Assembly: GCA_043228905.1 (NCBI GenBank)
Contig: JBHGNT010000007.1
Span: forward strand, 868,001 to 932,000
Length of the DNA stretch: 64,000 nucleotides
Source: Azolla caroliniana
Taxonomy: Eukaryota; Polypodiophyta
Reading direction: 5' to 3'
Shown here: positions 46,848 through 56,436 of the stretch, piece by piece
How the letters are laid out: each line of letters starts with the position of its first letter
Position numbering within the stretch: the first letter of the stretch is position 1
The notes under the pieces: generated by a model
The model's database searches: none
What the model was told of the DNA's origin: nothing
The model's input: only the letters and a program-made list of their open reading frames with translations
Program-made: the position numbers and the translations under genes

Positions 46848-47318
46848 TGTCATGATAACAGTCACATCATGCATCGAAAGGATCATGACACTCACATTAT
46901 GACTCGAAAGGATTTGAACCCACGACCTTGTTGTACACATGTCAAATCCTTAACCATTGTATTAATATTCTTATATGTATAGTCTCTAGAATATGAAATC
47001 TAATATCATAGGAATATTCTATATTACTCTACATTCTAGAATGACCTAGAATATTCTAGAGTGTTCTATACCACTAGAACCTTCTAGAATACTCTAGAGA
47101 TCTTCTAGATTACTCTACATTCTAGGATAACCTAGAATATTCTAGAGAGTTCTCTATTACTTATAAATAGGGATCTACCACCCATCCCAAACTTAAATTG
47201 GTTCAACGCCATTTTGTAGCCTACTCTTTGTAATCCATTTTACGCTTCAATATAATAATTCTCTTTCAATTATCTCTCTATCTCTTTTTCTCTCTCTTTC
47301 TCTCTCTCAGTCTTGACA
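46848..47318 (+). repeat. Chromovirus 5' LTR
   Basis: TGTCATGATAAC to CAGTCTTGACA. TATA box TATAAATA at 47162-47169. Upstream of it are repeated TTCTAGAA and GAATATTC motifs. The likely transcript start, 30-33 bp after the TATA box, falls at about 47192-47195. The 3' part is a CT-rich stretch. Confidence 0.95.
47011..47152 (+). promoter_or_regulatory. Array of heat-shock-element-like motifs in the LTR
   Basis: Alternating GAA and TTC units spaced by two bases: GAATATTC at 47012, TTCTAGAA at 47034, GAATATTCTAGAG at 47049, TTCTAGAATACTC at 47082, and GAATATTCTAGAGAGTTC at 47135 (four units with one mismatch). An internal duplication of about 45 bp (47027-47072 and 47113-47158) created part of the array. 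It lies 10-150 bp upstream of the TATA box. Confidence 0.55.
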
Positions 47319-47332
47319 GTTTGAACCAATTT
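47195..47332 (+). promoter_or_regulatory. Candidate self-primer and primer binding site
   Basis: AAATTGGTTCAA at 47195-47206, at the predicted 5' end of the RNA, is exactly complementary to TTGAACCAATTT at 47321-47332, which starts two bases after the LTR. This is the arrangement used by Tf1/sushi-type elements that prime with their own RNA 5' end. Confidence 0.7.
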
Positions 47333-47407
47333 GTTTTCCTTTCATCTCTTCGTCTTCCACAAACCCTAACAAGTTCTCTTCTTCCTTCTCCTCTCCCCTC
47401 ATAAGCT

Positions 47408-48532
47408 ATGGAGTCCGTGAGCAAACAAGAATACATGCGTGTTCTTTCTGAGCTCGACATGCTCACGAATAAATTTGTGGCATTAGAGCATGAGAATCAA
47501 AGGCTACTTGGAGATCTACAGCACGTGAGCGCCGAAAAAGCTCAACAATATGAAGAGTTATCACAGCGGGTTCATCAACTTGAGGCGACTATATTGTCAT
47601 TACGAGAGCAAGCGTCGGGGGCTCAGAACTCCCCTAGAGAGCCAAAGATCAGCCTCCCTGCCAAGTTTGATGGTACGAGGTCTTTATTTCGAGGCTTTTT
47701 GAATCAAGTTCGTTTAGTTATTCAGCTACATCCCAATCGGTATCCAACTGATGCTGCTCGTGTGGGATTAGTGGGAACTTTGCTATGCGGTACGGCGTTA
47801 GCATGGTTCGCACCACTTCTCGAGAAGAAATCACCATTGCTGGAGGATTTCGAGGCCTTTGTTAAAGAGTTTCAAGCTAGTTTCGGAGACACCGACAGCA
47901 CTAGGACAGCGATAAACAAGATTCGAAGGCTCCGACAAGGAGATCGTCCCGCGTCGTCTTATGCAGCCGATTTCCGTCTCTTGGCATGCGATATCCCTTG
48001 GGATGAGGCAGCTTTAATGGATCAATTCCGTCAAGGTTTGAGAAATGATGTCAAAGATCTTCTTCTTACTTTCCCTGAAGATCCGAAGTCACTTACAGAA
48101 GCCATTAGTCGAGCTGTGCGATGTGATAATCGCCTATTTGAGCGACGTTCTGAGCGCCAACAAATGTTACGCCGCCAACCTGAACAGACTTACGCTTCCG
48201 TAGTCGCAACGCCTCCACAAGTTTCTAGACCCATTACAAGGGATGGCCCAACTCCGATGGAAATAGAGTCAACACAACGTCGTGGGCCGTTATCAGATGC
48301 TGAGAAGCAACGACGTCGAGCGCATCGCCTCTGCCTGTATTGTGGTGGTCCAGGACATATAGCTGTAAATTGTCCACATAAACCTAGGCGTCAAGTATAC
48401 CAAGTAAGTGCCCATGAAAACCCTACATCGAGTTCTATTGTTACTTCTAATAACATAAATAAGCCTCATAGTCCATGTCATGAGAATAGATTCGATGTCT
48501 TGAGTCAATTAGAGGATGTGTTAAACGAGTAA
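47408..48532 (+). CDS. gag: Chromovirus Gag (374 aa)
   Basis: Structural protein of the particle. Starts MESVSKQEYMRVLSELDM, the first ATG after an 89-bp leader. Residues 15-70 are a probable coiled coil (LDMLTNKFVALEHENQRLLG). Residues 80-240 are a Retrotrans_gag-type core (FDGTRSLFRGFLNQVRL, AWFAPLLEKKSPLLEDFEAF, FRQGLRNDVKDLLL). A single zinc knuckle CLYCGGPGHIAVNC (C-X2-C-X4-H-X4-C) is near residue 310. The stop at 48530 lies just after a GTTAAAC heptamer, and Pol is open in the -1 frame from 48490, so some ribosomes are expected to shift into Pol. Confidence 0.93.
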   Translation: MESVSKQEYMRVLSELDMLTNKFVALEHENQRLLGDLQHVSAEKAQQYEELSQRVHQLEATILSLREQASGAQNSPREPKISLPAKFDGTRSLFRGFLNQVRLVIQLHPNRYPTDAARVGLVGTLLCGTALAWFAPLLEKKSPLLEDFEAFVKEFQASFGDTDSTRTAINKIRRLRQGDRPASSYAADFRLLACDIPWDEAALMDQFRQGLRNDVKDLLLTFPEDPKSLTEAISRAVRCDNRLFERRSERQQMLRRQPEQTYASVVATPPQVSRPITRDGPTPMEIESTQRRGPLSDAEKQRRRAHRLCLYCGGPGHIAVNCPHKPRRQVYQVSAHENPTSSSIVTSNNINKPHSPCHENRFDVLSQLEDVLNE

Positions 48533-48564
48533 GTCCGGCCAAAATAGGAGCCATTTGGCTGGAC
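48490..48564 (+). promoter_or_regulatory. Candidate -1 ribosomal frameshift signal, gag to pol
   Basis: Heptamer G TTA AAC at 48520-48526 in the gag frame, a 6-nt spacer including the gag stop, then an 11-bp stem: GTCCGGCCAAA (48533-48543) with TTTGGCTGGAC (48554-48564), one G-U pair, 10-nt loop. The pol frame is open from 48490, so the two frames overlap by about 43 nt. Confidence 0.72.
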
Positions 48565-51500
48565 CATCCTAGCTATGTAGAGTTAGTTCCTAGTCGTGGT
48601 TCCATTTCATCAAATCAAGTGAGTCGAGTTTTTTCAGCACAAGTCGAGCTTACCACATCTACATGTCATCGAGTCCTAGCCTCTGCCCTTCTAGATTCTG
48701 GAGCCAACTCTTGTTTCATGGATCGTGAATTTGCCTTGTCACAAAACATCCTCTTGAATAAGCTTCCCAACCCAGTAGCCGTAGGAGTCATCGATGGACG
48801 TCCCATAGCATCAGGAGATATAGTCGAGGAGTCCGAGCCAATTAGGATAGTTCTTGGCAATTTGGCAAGCCTAATCTCTTTCAATATTATTCGTAGTCCG
48901 GACCACCCAATAGTTCTAGGTCTCCCCTGGTTTGAACTCCATAACCCGAAGATTGATTGGATGAAAAGAACAATTGAGGAGACTCGGGAAAAAAGCACAA
49001 ATCCCGCATCCCTCTCTCCTACATGTGCTAATAGATCCCCGGAGTTATCGCCCATCTCTTTACGACAGTTGCGGGAGGAAGGGGGGAACGAGGCCATGTT
49101 CGTCTTCGCAATAGTAGCAACTCCATCATCCACTTCACGTGACGCGGATATTAAACTACCAGAGATATACAAGGAGTTTTCAGATGTCTTTGATAAGGTG
49201 AAGGCCAATACATTGCCGGAGCATCGGCCATACGACTGCCCTATTGACTTACAACCAGGGAAAGAACCTCCATGGGGCCCAATTTATAATCTCTCCCCTG
49301 TAGAGCTAGAGACTTTGCGGGAATATATTGATGAGAATCTGGCAAACGGATTCATTCGGCATTCTAGATCCCCTGCTGGTGCACCTATCTTCTTCGTTAA
49401 GAAGAAGAATGGGACTCTTCGGTTGGTCGTGGATTATCGAGGGCTAAACAAAGTGACTATCCGAAATAGATATGCTCTACCATTAATCCCGAATATTTTG
49501 GAACGTCTCAGTGGTGCAAAATATTTCACGAAGTTGGACCTTCGCGGAGCATATAATCTAGTTCGGATTCGCCCGGGGGATGAATGGAAGACAGCTTTCC
49601 GCACTCGCTATGGACATTTTGAGTATACAGTGATGCCATTTGGTCTCACGAATGCACCTGCTGTTTTCCAACATATGGCGAACGATATTTTTCGAGATTT
49701 TCTTGATATCTTCACTATAGTTTACCTAGATGATATTTTAATCTACTCAAAGACCCAAGAGGAACATGATGCACATGTTCGTCAAGTACTGTGCCGACTC
49801 CGAGAATATGGTCTCTACGCAAAATTAGAAAAGTGTAGTTTCGGCCAGAATCAAGTGGAATTTTTGGGGTATGTTGTATCGTCAAATGGTATTGCTATGG
49901 ACCCCATGAAGGTACAGGCAATTTTAGAGTGGCAAACGCCCCTTTCAGTGCGTGATGTGCAATGTTTTCTCGGGTTTGCAAATTTTTATCGAAAATTTAT
50001 TAAAGATTATTCCAAGGTTGTGCTTCCGCTTACTCAGCTCACACATAAAGATCAACCATTTATATGGAGTTCAGATGCATCCGAGGCATTCGAAAGCTTA
50101 AAACGAGCATTTACAACGGCACCTATCTTAGCACATGTCGACCCAACAAAACGCTTCATCCTCGAAGCCGATGCATCCGATTTTGCACTAGGGAGTGTCC
50201 TCTCGCAGACTGGAGATGATGGACAACTACACCCTGTCGCCTTTCATTCACGAAAGTTTGAAGCTGCAGAGATCAACTACGAGATCCATGACAAAGAGCT
50301 TCTTGCAATCGTGGATTCGTTTCAACAATGGCGACATTTCCTAGAAGGTTCTTCTCAGCAGATCATTGTCTACAATGATCATAAGAACCTGACTTATTTC
50401 CAAAATGCTCGAGTCTTGAGTCGGCGACAAGCCCGGTGGGCGCAATTTTTGACTCACTTCGACTTTATCATCATATATCGCCCTGGGATGCAACAAGGCA
50501 AAGCAGATGCTCTTTCTCGGCGCTCTTATATGGAACTTCGTCCAGGGGAACCTGCTTTTGAGCATCAAAAACAAATCCTTTTGGGTCCTAATCGATTACG
50601 ATTAATGGTAGTTAACGCCATAACAGCTCTTGAAAATTCCACTCTTCTTGATTCCATTCGAGATCATATGGCCACTGATGATTTCGTCAAGGATGTTTTG
50701 GATCATATCGTCCCGGATCGTGCTTCTTGCTCACAGTCGAAAAATCCTCGTAATGACTATTGTCAGTTCTATTGGCATGATGGTTTTCTATTTCGACAAA
50801 ATTTATTGTATGTTCCTGATGGTCCCCCACGGCTACAAGTTTTGCAACATTGCCATGACTCACCAATGGCTGGTCATTTTGGAGTTCACAAGACTCTAGA
50901 ATTAATTTCTCGATGCTATTGGTGGCCTCACCTTCGTCATTTTGTTGAGGAGTATGTTCGGAGTTGTGATATATGTTGTCGATCAAAGAATCCTCGTCAC
51001 CGACCCTATGGCTTACTACAACCACTTCCCATTCCGGAAACACCTTGGAAGTCTATATCCTTGGACTTCATTACTGATCTCCCAGTTTCAAAAGGTTTTG
51101 ATGCAATTCTCACAGTGGTTGATCGATTTACCAAAATGGCACATTTCTTGCCATGTACAAAGTCGATTACTAGTCAAGAGACGGCTGATCTCGTTATGCG
51201 GGAGGTATTTAAGCATCATGGTCTGCCAGATGATATTATTAGTGATCGTGGTCCACAATTCATCTCAAAGTTTTGGAAGCACCTGTTCAAACTTCTCCAC
51301 ATTTCAGTTAAGCTTTCTTCGGGCTATCATCCTGAAACAAATGGCCAAACAGAGCGTACCAACCAGACATTGGAACAATATCTTCGTTGTTTCATCAACT
51401 ATCAACAAGATGATTGGGTTGCATTTTTGCACTTGGCGGAATTCGCTTACAACAACTCAGCCCATTCTTCTACAGGATATTCCCCATTTTTCGCAAATAC

Positions 51501-52170
51501 GGGCTGTCATCCTCGATGGACGATGAATGCGCATCCAGAAGTTCCTACCAACCCTGCTGCCGAGGATCGTCTTAGTCGCCTCCAAGAAATTCAAGCTAAC
51601 ATTCTCCACAATTTGCACGATGCTCAATTTACACACAAGAGGCTTGCCGATCGTCATCGTCTAGACTCCTCAAAAAAGTTCCGCATTGGGGATCATGTAT
51701 GGCTTCTCCAACACAACATCAAGACCACTCGACCTTGCAGTAAATTGGATTACCAACGTTTTGGCCCTTACATGATCACTGGTAAGATAAGTGATGTTGC
51801 ATTTCGTCTTGACCTCCCTCCGCACATGCATCTTCATCCGGTGTTTCATGTATCCCTTTTGGAACCTTATACTACAAGTTCAATTCCGGGCCGTCTTACG
51901 ACACCCCCACCACCTGTCGAGTTCTTGGACGGGCCTGAATTTGAAGTTGCTGCCGTTCTCGATTCTAAAATCGTGCGCAACAAGTTGTATTACTTGGTCG
52001 ATTGGTTAGGCTATACCCCCAATGATCGAACTTGGGAACCTGCCACAAATCTTTCCAATGCTGCAGAACTCGTCAATGCATTTCATCGCCAATATCCTTG
52101 TAAACCAGGTCCTAATACAAACCCTACGACCCGTGAGACGTGTCGTCGAAGAAGGGGGATAGTGTCATGA
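48526..52170 (+). CDS. pol: Chromovirus Pol: protease, RT, RNase H, integrase, chromodomain
   Basis: Made as a Gag-Pol fusion, as the frame has no ATG at its start (the first start-like codon is a GTG at 48619). Counting from there: protease LLDSGANS at 24-31; RT about 225-430 with [44 protein letters not shown] and catalytic YLDDILIYSK near 368; RNase H about 510-640 (EADASDFALGSVLSQ, HDKELLAIVDSFQQW, NDHKNLTYFQ, KADALSRRSY); integrase zinc domain HCHDSPMAGHFG...CDICC at 744-790; integrase core D,D,E with SLDFITDLP, ISDRGPQF and TNGQTERTNQTLEQ; chromodomain near 1107-1158 (FEVAAVLDSK, YYLVDWLGYTPNDRTWEP), expected to guide integration to methylated histone H3. All catalytic residues I looked for are present. 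The stop codon lies 8 bp inside the 3' LTR. Confidence 0.93.
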   Translation, partial: RVSPAKIGAIWLDHPSYVELVPSRGSISSNQVSRVFSAQVELTTSTCHRVLASALLDSGANSCFMDREFALSQNILLNKLPNPVAVGVIDGRPIASGDIVEESEPIRIVLGNLASLISFNIIRSPDHPIVLGLPWFELHNPKIDWMKRTIEETREKSTNPASLSPTCANRSPELSPISLRQLREEGGNEAMFVFAIVATPSSTSRDADIKLPEIYKEFSDVFDKVKANTLPEHRPYDCPIDLQPGKEPPWGPIYNLSPVELETLREYIDENLANGFIRHSRSPAGAPIFFVKKKNGTLRLVVDYRGLNKVTIRNRYALPLIPNILERLSGAKYFTKLDLRGAYNLVRIRPGDEWKTAFRTRYGHFEYTVMPFGLTNAPAVFQHMANDIFRDFLDIFTIVYLDDILIYSKTQEEHDAHVRQVLCRLREYGLYAKLEKCSFGQNQVEFLGYVVSSNGIAMDPMKVQAILEWQTPLSVRDVQCFLGFANFYRKFIKDYSKVVLPLTQLTHKDQPFIWSSDASEAFESLKRAFTTAPILAHVDPTKRFILEADASDFALGSVLSQTGDDGQLHPVAFHSRKFEAAEINYEIHDKELLAIVDSFQQWRHFLEGSSQQIIVYNDHKNLTYFQNARVLSRRQARWAQFLTHFDFIIIYRPGMQQGKADALSRRSYMELRPGEPAFEHQKQILLGPNRLRLMVVNAITALENSTLLDSIRDHMATDDFVKDVLDHIVPDRASCSQSKNPRNDYCQFYWHDGFLFRQNLLYVPDGPPRLQVLQHCHDSPMAGHFGVHKTLELISRCYWWPHLRHFVEEYVRSCDICCRSKNPRHRPYGLLQPLPIPETPWKSISLDFITDLPVSKGFDAILTVVDRFTKMAHFLPCTKSITSQETADLVMREVFKHHGLPDDIISDRGPQFISKFWKHLFKLLHISVKLSSGYHPETNGQTERTNQTLEQYLRCFINYQQDDWVAFLHLAEFAYNNSAHSSTGYSPFFANTGCHPRWTMNAHPEVPTNPAAEDRLSRLQEIQANILHNLHDAQFTHKRLADRHRLDSSKKFRIGDHVWLLQHNIKTTRPCSKLDYQRFGPYMITGKISDVAFRLDLPPHMHLHPVFHVSLLEPYTTSSIPGRLTTPPPPVEFLDGPEFEVAAVLDSKIVRNKLYYLVDWLGYTPNDRTWEPATNLSNAAELVNAFHRQYPCKPGPNTNPTTRETCRRRRGIVS

Positions 52171-52633
52171 TAACAGTCACATCATGCATCGAAAGGATCA
52201 TGACACTCACATTATGACTCGAAAGGATTTGAACCCACGACCTTGTTGTACACATGTCAAATCCTTAACCATTGTATTAATATTCTTATATGTATAGTCT
52301 CTAGAATATGAAATCTAATATCATAGGAATATTCTATATTACTCTACATTCTAGAATGACCTAGAATATTCTAGAGTGTTCTATACCACTAGAACCTTCT
52401 AGAATACTCTAGAGATCTTCTAGATTACTCTACATTCTAGGATAACCTAGAATATTCTAGAGAGTTCTCTATTACTTATAAATAGGGATCTACCACCCAT
52501 CCCAAACTTAAATTGGTTCAACGCCATTTTGTAGCCTACTCTTTGTAATCCATTTTACGCTTCAATATAATAATTCTCTTTCAATTATCTCTCTATCTCT
52601 TTTTCTCTCTCTTTCTCTCTCTCAGTCTTGACA
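52163..52633 (+). repeat. Chromovirus 3' LTR
   Basis: 471 bp, no difference from the 5' LTR found by eye. The first eight bases also encode the end of Pol. Confidence 0.95.
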
Positions 52634-52638
52634 CTGAC

Positions 52639-55045
52639 TACCCAGCATGGGAGCAAACGACAAGCTGTGTGTTGTATTGCTTTGCATCATGCGTTCATGG
52701 TCACATGCTCAGCTATATTCGAGAGGCAAAAATGCCAAAAGAAGCTTGGGCCAACCTCAAGAAATTTTCGCAGCCAACATGGTGGCACACAAGCTTCAAC
52801 ACCGTCAAGGGTTGAACAATATGCAACAAAGGGATATGTCAATCGCTAACTATACTTTGAAGATCAAGGAGCTGTCTGACGCCCTCAAATCAATCAACGT
52901 TATCATTGATGATGATGAAATGATGCAAATATGCTTGGTGGCCTAGCACCACGATTTGGCAAGATCAGATCGGTCATCCTTGCAAGGGAGAATCCTCCCT
53001 CATTTTTTTATCTGCAGTCGATATTGTTGGTTGAAGAAAATCACATCCGACAAAGGAACAATGTGCCCGATGGTAAGATGCTCTACTCCTAGTCAGATGA
53101 GGGAAGAGGGTTCGGCCGAAGAAATAGAGACTGAAGAAATAGAGGCTGATTCGGACGAGGCCGACAGGGTCAACTAATCTGAGAACACAATTCCCACCAT
53201 TGGCAGGAGGCCAGGAACACTGCCAAGGAGTTCGACAAAAGAGGGAGCCACCTTGCCGGACCAAGCCACCAAAACAACCCGATCGAATGTGGGTACTTTG
53301 GAAAACTCGGGCACTACGAAGAGGAGTGTTGAAAGAAGAAACGAGAGTTAGCTTCGACTAGCCGACAACCTCATGAACTATGCCATGAATTCTGATTATG
53401 ATGACCATGGTAGAATGTTCGTAATGAGGCATAAAGCACACTCGATGTTAGCACACAATTCGACTGACACCTTTCCTTTAGACAATGTATGGTTTGTCAA
53501 CTCTAGAGCGTCCAATCACGTGACGTCTCACGAAGGTTGGTTTCGAGAGTTGAGGAAGCCTGATTGACCTAGCTATGTCGTAATTGGTGATAACACAACT
53601 CACCTCATTCAGCATGTCAGAAATGTCCCATTCGGGAATAATGGCAAACAAACCTCCCTCAAGAACGTTCTCCATGTCCCAACCATCACAAAAAATATGG
53701 TCTCAATCAGCCATATAGTAGAACAAAGCATACAAGTGTGATTCAACAATGAAGGGCGCATCATTGAAAAAGATGATCGACTTGTATCTCACGGTCAATG
53801 AGAAGGTTGAATGTTCATCCTCGAGTCGAACGAGGTAAAGTCGGCCATGTTTGCGAAAGGCCTCAAAGAAGAAATCGACTTGAAACCTATGGCACAAGAG
53901 AATCGACCACATCAACCATCAGAAGCTCCAAAACATGCAATCGAAAGGAGTCATCATCGAACTATCGAATTTTACAGAAAGAGAGAGCACTAGCATATGT
54001 GAGGTGTGCCAATTCAGGAAACAACACCGACATTCATTCTTGAAAGAGAGGAATGTGAGCAAAGGATTCTTGGAGGTAATCCACTCTGACATATGGGGAC
54101 CAATATAGGCATCCACATTCGGCGGAGGCCGATATTAGGTCACATTCATAGACAACTTCTCGAAGCACACCTAGATCTACCCTATGCGGCAAAAGAGCGA
54201 CATGTTTGGACACTTCCAAAAATTTAAGAATGAAGTTGAAAAAGCCATAGGTCAGCATGTCCGATGCCTTCGATCAGATGGGGGAATATACAACTTATCT
54301 CCGAAAGGAAGGAATTCGATAAGAATTCTCTTGCCAATACACACCTTAGCAAAAGGGAGTAGCCGAACGAAAGAAATGACACATATTAGAGGTGACAAGA
54401 ACAATGATGAACGAAAAGAACCTGTTGAAGTCGTACTAGGCAGAAGCGGCTAACACAATCGTCTATCTCATGAATAAGTGTACAACCTCTAGGGTACACG
54501 ACGTAACCCCTCACGAAAAGTTCTTTGGAAAAAAACTAGATTTATCCCACGTTCGGATATTTGGCTCAATCACTTATGTGCATGTTCCCGACGAGAAGCA
54601 ACAAAAGCTTGATCCTAAGTTGGATATATGTATCCTCGTGGGGTGCAAATGTTACAATCCATCAACTTGAACAAAAGGGGTACTCACATGAACAAAAGGG
54701 GTACAAATGTTACAATCCATTGACTTGAAAAGTTTGAGTGAGTCGGGACGTCATCATTGATGAGTCGGCATCCTGGTATGATCCAGAGATGACTCAAACT
54801 CCATTTGACCCGAACTCGGCCGACCAAGAGATAGGAGATGAAGATCAACTTAGGTATATGTTTGAAGAAAGTCTAATTACGACCAGTCTGAGCGGACCAC
54901 AAGAGCCTCTGAGTGATCAAACCACATTTTGGTCGAGTCCAAAGCTCAACAAATGCAAGGTCAAAATGCCGTAGTATGAGCACCAAATCGACAAAAAGTC
55001 AACACACTCACTCAATAGGGAACTCGAAGGTCTTGATACCCCAAT
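52639..55045 (+). mobile_element. Copia-E, remainder (gag to integrase), degenerate
   Basis: Continues the gag cut at 46847: NDKLCVVLLCIM, then NMQQRDMSIANYTLKIKELS, related to Copia-B and D gag. Later protease (VWFVNSRASNHVTSH near 53490, with the Asp of DSG changed to Asn), integrase pieces (CANSGNNTD frame, CLRSDGG, HVRIFGSITYVHVPDEKQ) and the linker after it. RT and RNase H are absent: the element ends near 55045 in the linker (GSE/LNREL) against a gypsy LTR. There are many stops and frameshifts. Confidence 0.82.
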
Positions 55046-55060
55046 TATTCAAACAAATGG

Positions 55061-55688
55061 TGTTGTGAAATGAACCGTGGACTGACAAGAAGATATGCGG
55101 TGTTATCTGTGGGATAGAATAGTAATTACCGTGTGAAACGAATCCAGATACGCGTAGGTAAAGACAACCATAAAGGAGGAAGGAACGAAATACATGCTGC
55201 ACACCGAGCGGGAAAGGAAAACTATCGCCGACTGTTTTTTCGGATTGCCGAAAAAGCTTTCTCATAGTGGCTTCCACCCCGTACCATAGTCCCCTTACCC
55301 GATTACCATAGGAGTAATCGAAGGTGTTGCTTCCGAGAAGGAGACAACACAATTTGGCACGCCCGGTTCACGCTCTGCATTACAACGAACAACGTCGATG
55401 GATACCACCAGCTGCCATTATGGCGCCCAACCATCTTACCCGCTCTCGGCTCCCATCCCGTCGTGCCGAGCCAGTTGAGGATACTGCTGATTCCGCAGTC
55501 ACACAACACTCATCACCAGAACCCCCTGAATCGCATTCCTCACTAGTCATCCCTGATACACAATCACATATCGGCCCCGATCTCGCCACTCCTCCAAGTC
55601 CTCTGGAAGTCACTCAACAATCCGAGTTCAACCTCTTTCTGGCTCTATTGGAAGACCTAGATTTCGACACAATGACGTACCCCTATAC
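55061..55688 (+). mobile_element. Gypsy-type LTR, PBS and gag start, truncated
   Basis: An LTR of 289 bp (55061-55349) begins TGTTGT and ends ACAACA, a perfect terminal inverted repeat. After CAATT comes TGGCACGCCCGGT at 55355, a primer site of the kind seen in some plant gypsy elements. A frame starting at the ATG at 55420 (MAPNHLTRSRLPSRRAEP) would be the gag N-terminus. It runs straight into the GATA-flank fragment at 55689. No pol remains. Confidence 0.65.
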
Positions 55689-55910
55689 CCTAATTACTCA
55701 AATTCAAACTTTTCAAAACTATGCAGCATTCATTTTTCAATTTGGTATCTGTAATTGTCTTCATTTTTCAAAACTTAGCATTGAGAATTTGTATTGTTTC
55801 AAACCCAGTTTCATAGAAATTGTTTAATGCATGTGAATTTGTTAATCTTCCTTCGTCATTTAATGTTGTTTCAACTTTAATATTCTAGCCATGAATATTG
55901 AATCATGTTT
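55689..55910 (+). repeat. Third copy of GATA 3' flank
   Basis: Matches 41019-41235 (CTAATTACTCAAATTCAAAC to GAATATTGAATCATGTTT) with small indels. It overlaps the right end of the first duplicate (41019-41089) and extends beyond it. It therefore is not simply the displaced end of that copy. Confidence 0.88.
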
Positions 55911-56436
55911 AAATGCTTAAAAATATATTCATATGCAGTTTTGGGTGTTATCTGAGCATTAACTAAGAGACTCCTCCATGGAGTCTCTAAAGGTCTCTAA
56001 TGTTGTCCTAGAAACAACTTCAAGAATTAAATTTGCCAAGGACCTTGATGAATTATTCCAATGGAGGCATCCATCAAAAGCTATGTGGGTGAATGTAAGT
56101 GTGTGTTTACACACAAGTGTGGTTGAGCTCAAACTTCTTAACATGGCACTCGAGCTTAGTTGTGTCGTATCATCATTCGCACGAATAGGTTGATATCGTT
56201 GTAACGGGTTGGTAATTCTTCTTTAGGATAAATGCAATAGGATGTGTAGGCATTGGATCCAAAAAAAATGCAAACTCTCTATCATATGAAAAACGTCAGA
56301 CCACCATCGAGGCAGTTTCCTTCATAATATTTCACTTATTTATTTATTATTTTCCACACCCCCCCCCCCCCAATTGGAAATTTCTAGAACTATAGATTTT
56401 CATGTTTGTCTTCAATTACTTCAATTAATTCAACTT
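55911..56436. other. Unassigned AT-rich DNA
   Basis: Flank between the GATA fragment and Copia-D. A C-run lies at 56357-56371. A 71-codon frame at 55978-56193 has no recognisable domain. Confidence 0.5.

Larger units (their letters stand above)
46848..52633 (+). mobile_element. Intact Ty3/gypsy chromovirus (Tcn1/Tf1-like), TSD CTGAC
   Basis: 5786-bp element with LTRs 46848-47318 and 52163-52633, both 471 bp and identical by eye, flanked by CTGAC (46843-46847 and 52634-52638). Gag and Pol are each open with no stop, so this is the youngest and most complete element here. There is no tRNA-type TGG primer site after the 5' LTR. Instead 47321-47332 is the reverse complement of 47195-47206 near the predicted transcript start. 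The polypurine tract GAAGAAGGGGGA precedes the 3' LTR. It is inserted in the gag of Copia-E. The RT phrase [20 protein letters not shown] and the C-terminal chromodomain point to fungal- and bryophyte/fern-type chromoviruses rather than the CRM or Reina groups of flowering plants. That assignment is from memory of the families. Confidence 0.95.

Noticed and set aside
48544-48571. H-type pseudoknot at the frameshift site (TAGGA in the loop with TCCTA downstream)
   Set aside because: The loop crossing the 11-bp stem would have only 2 nt, which is sterically unlikely. The plain stem-loop is enough.
55978-56193. 71-codon frame near Copia-D
   Set aside because: No domain and flanked by transposon debris.
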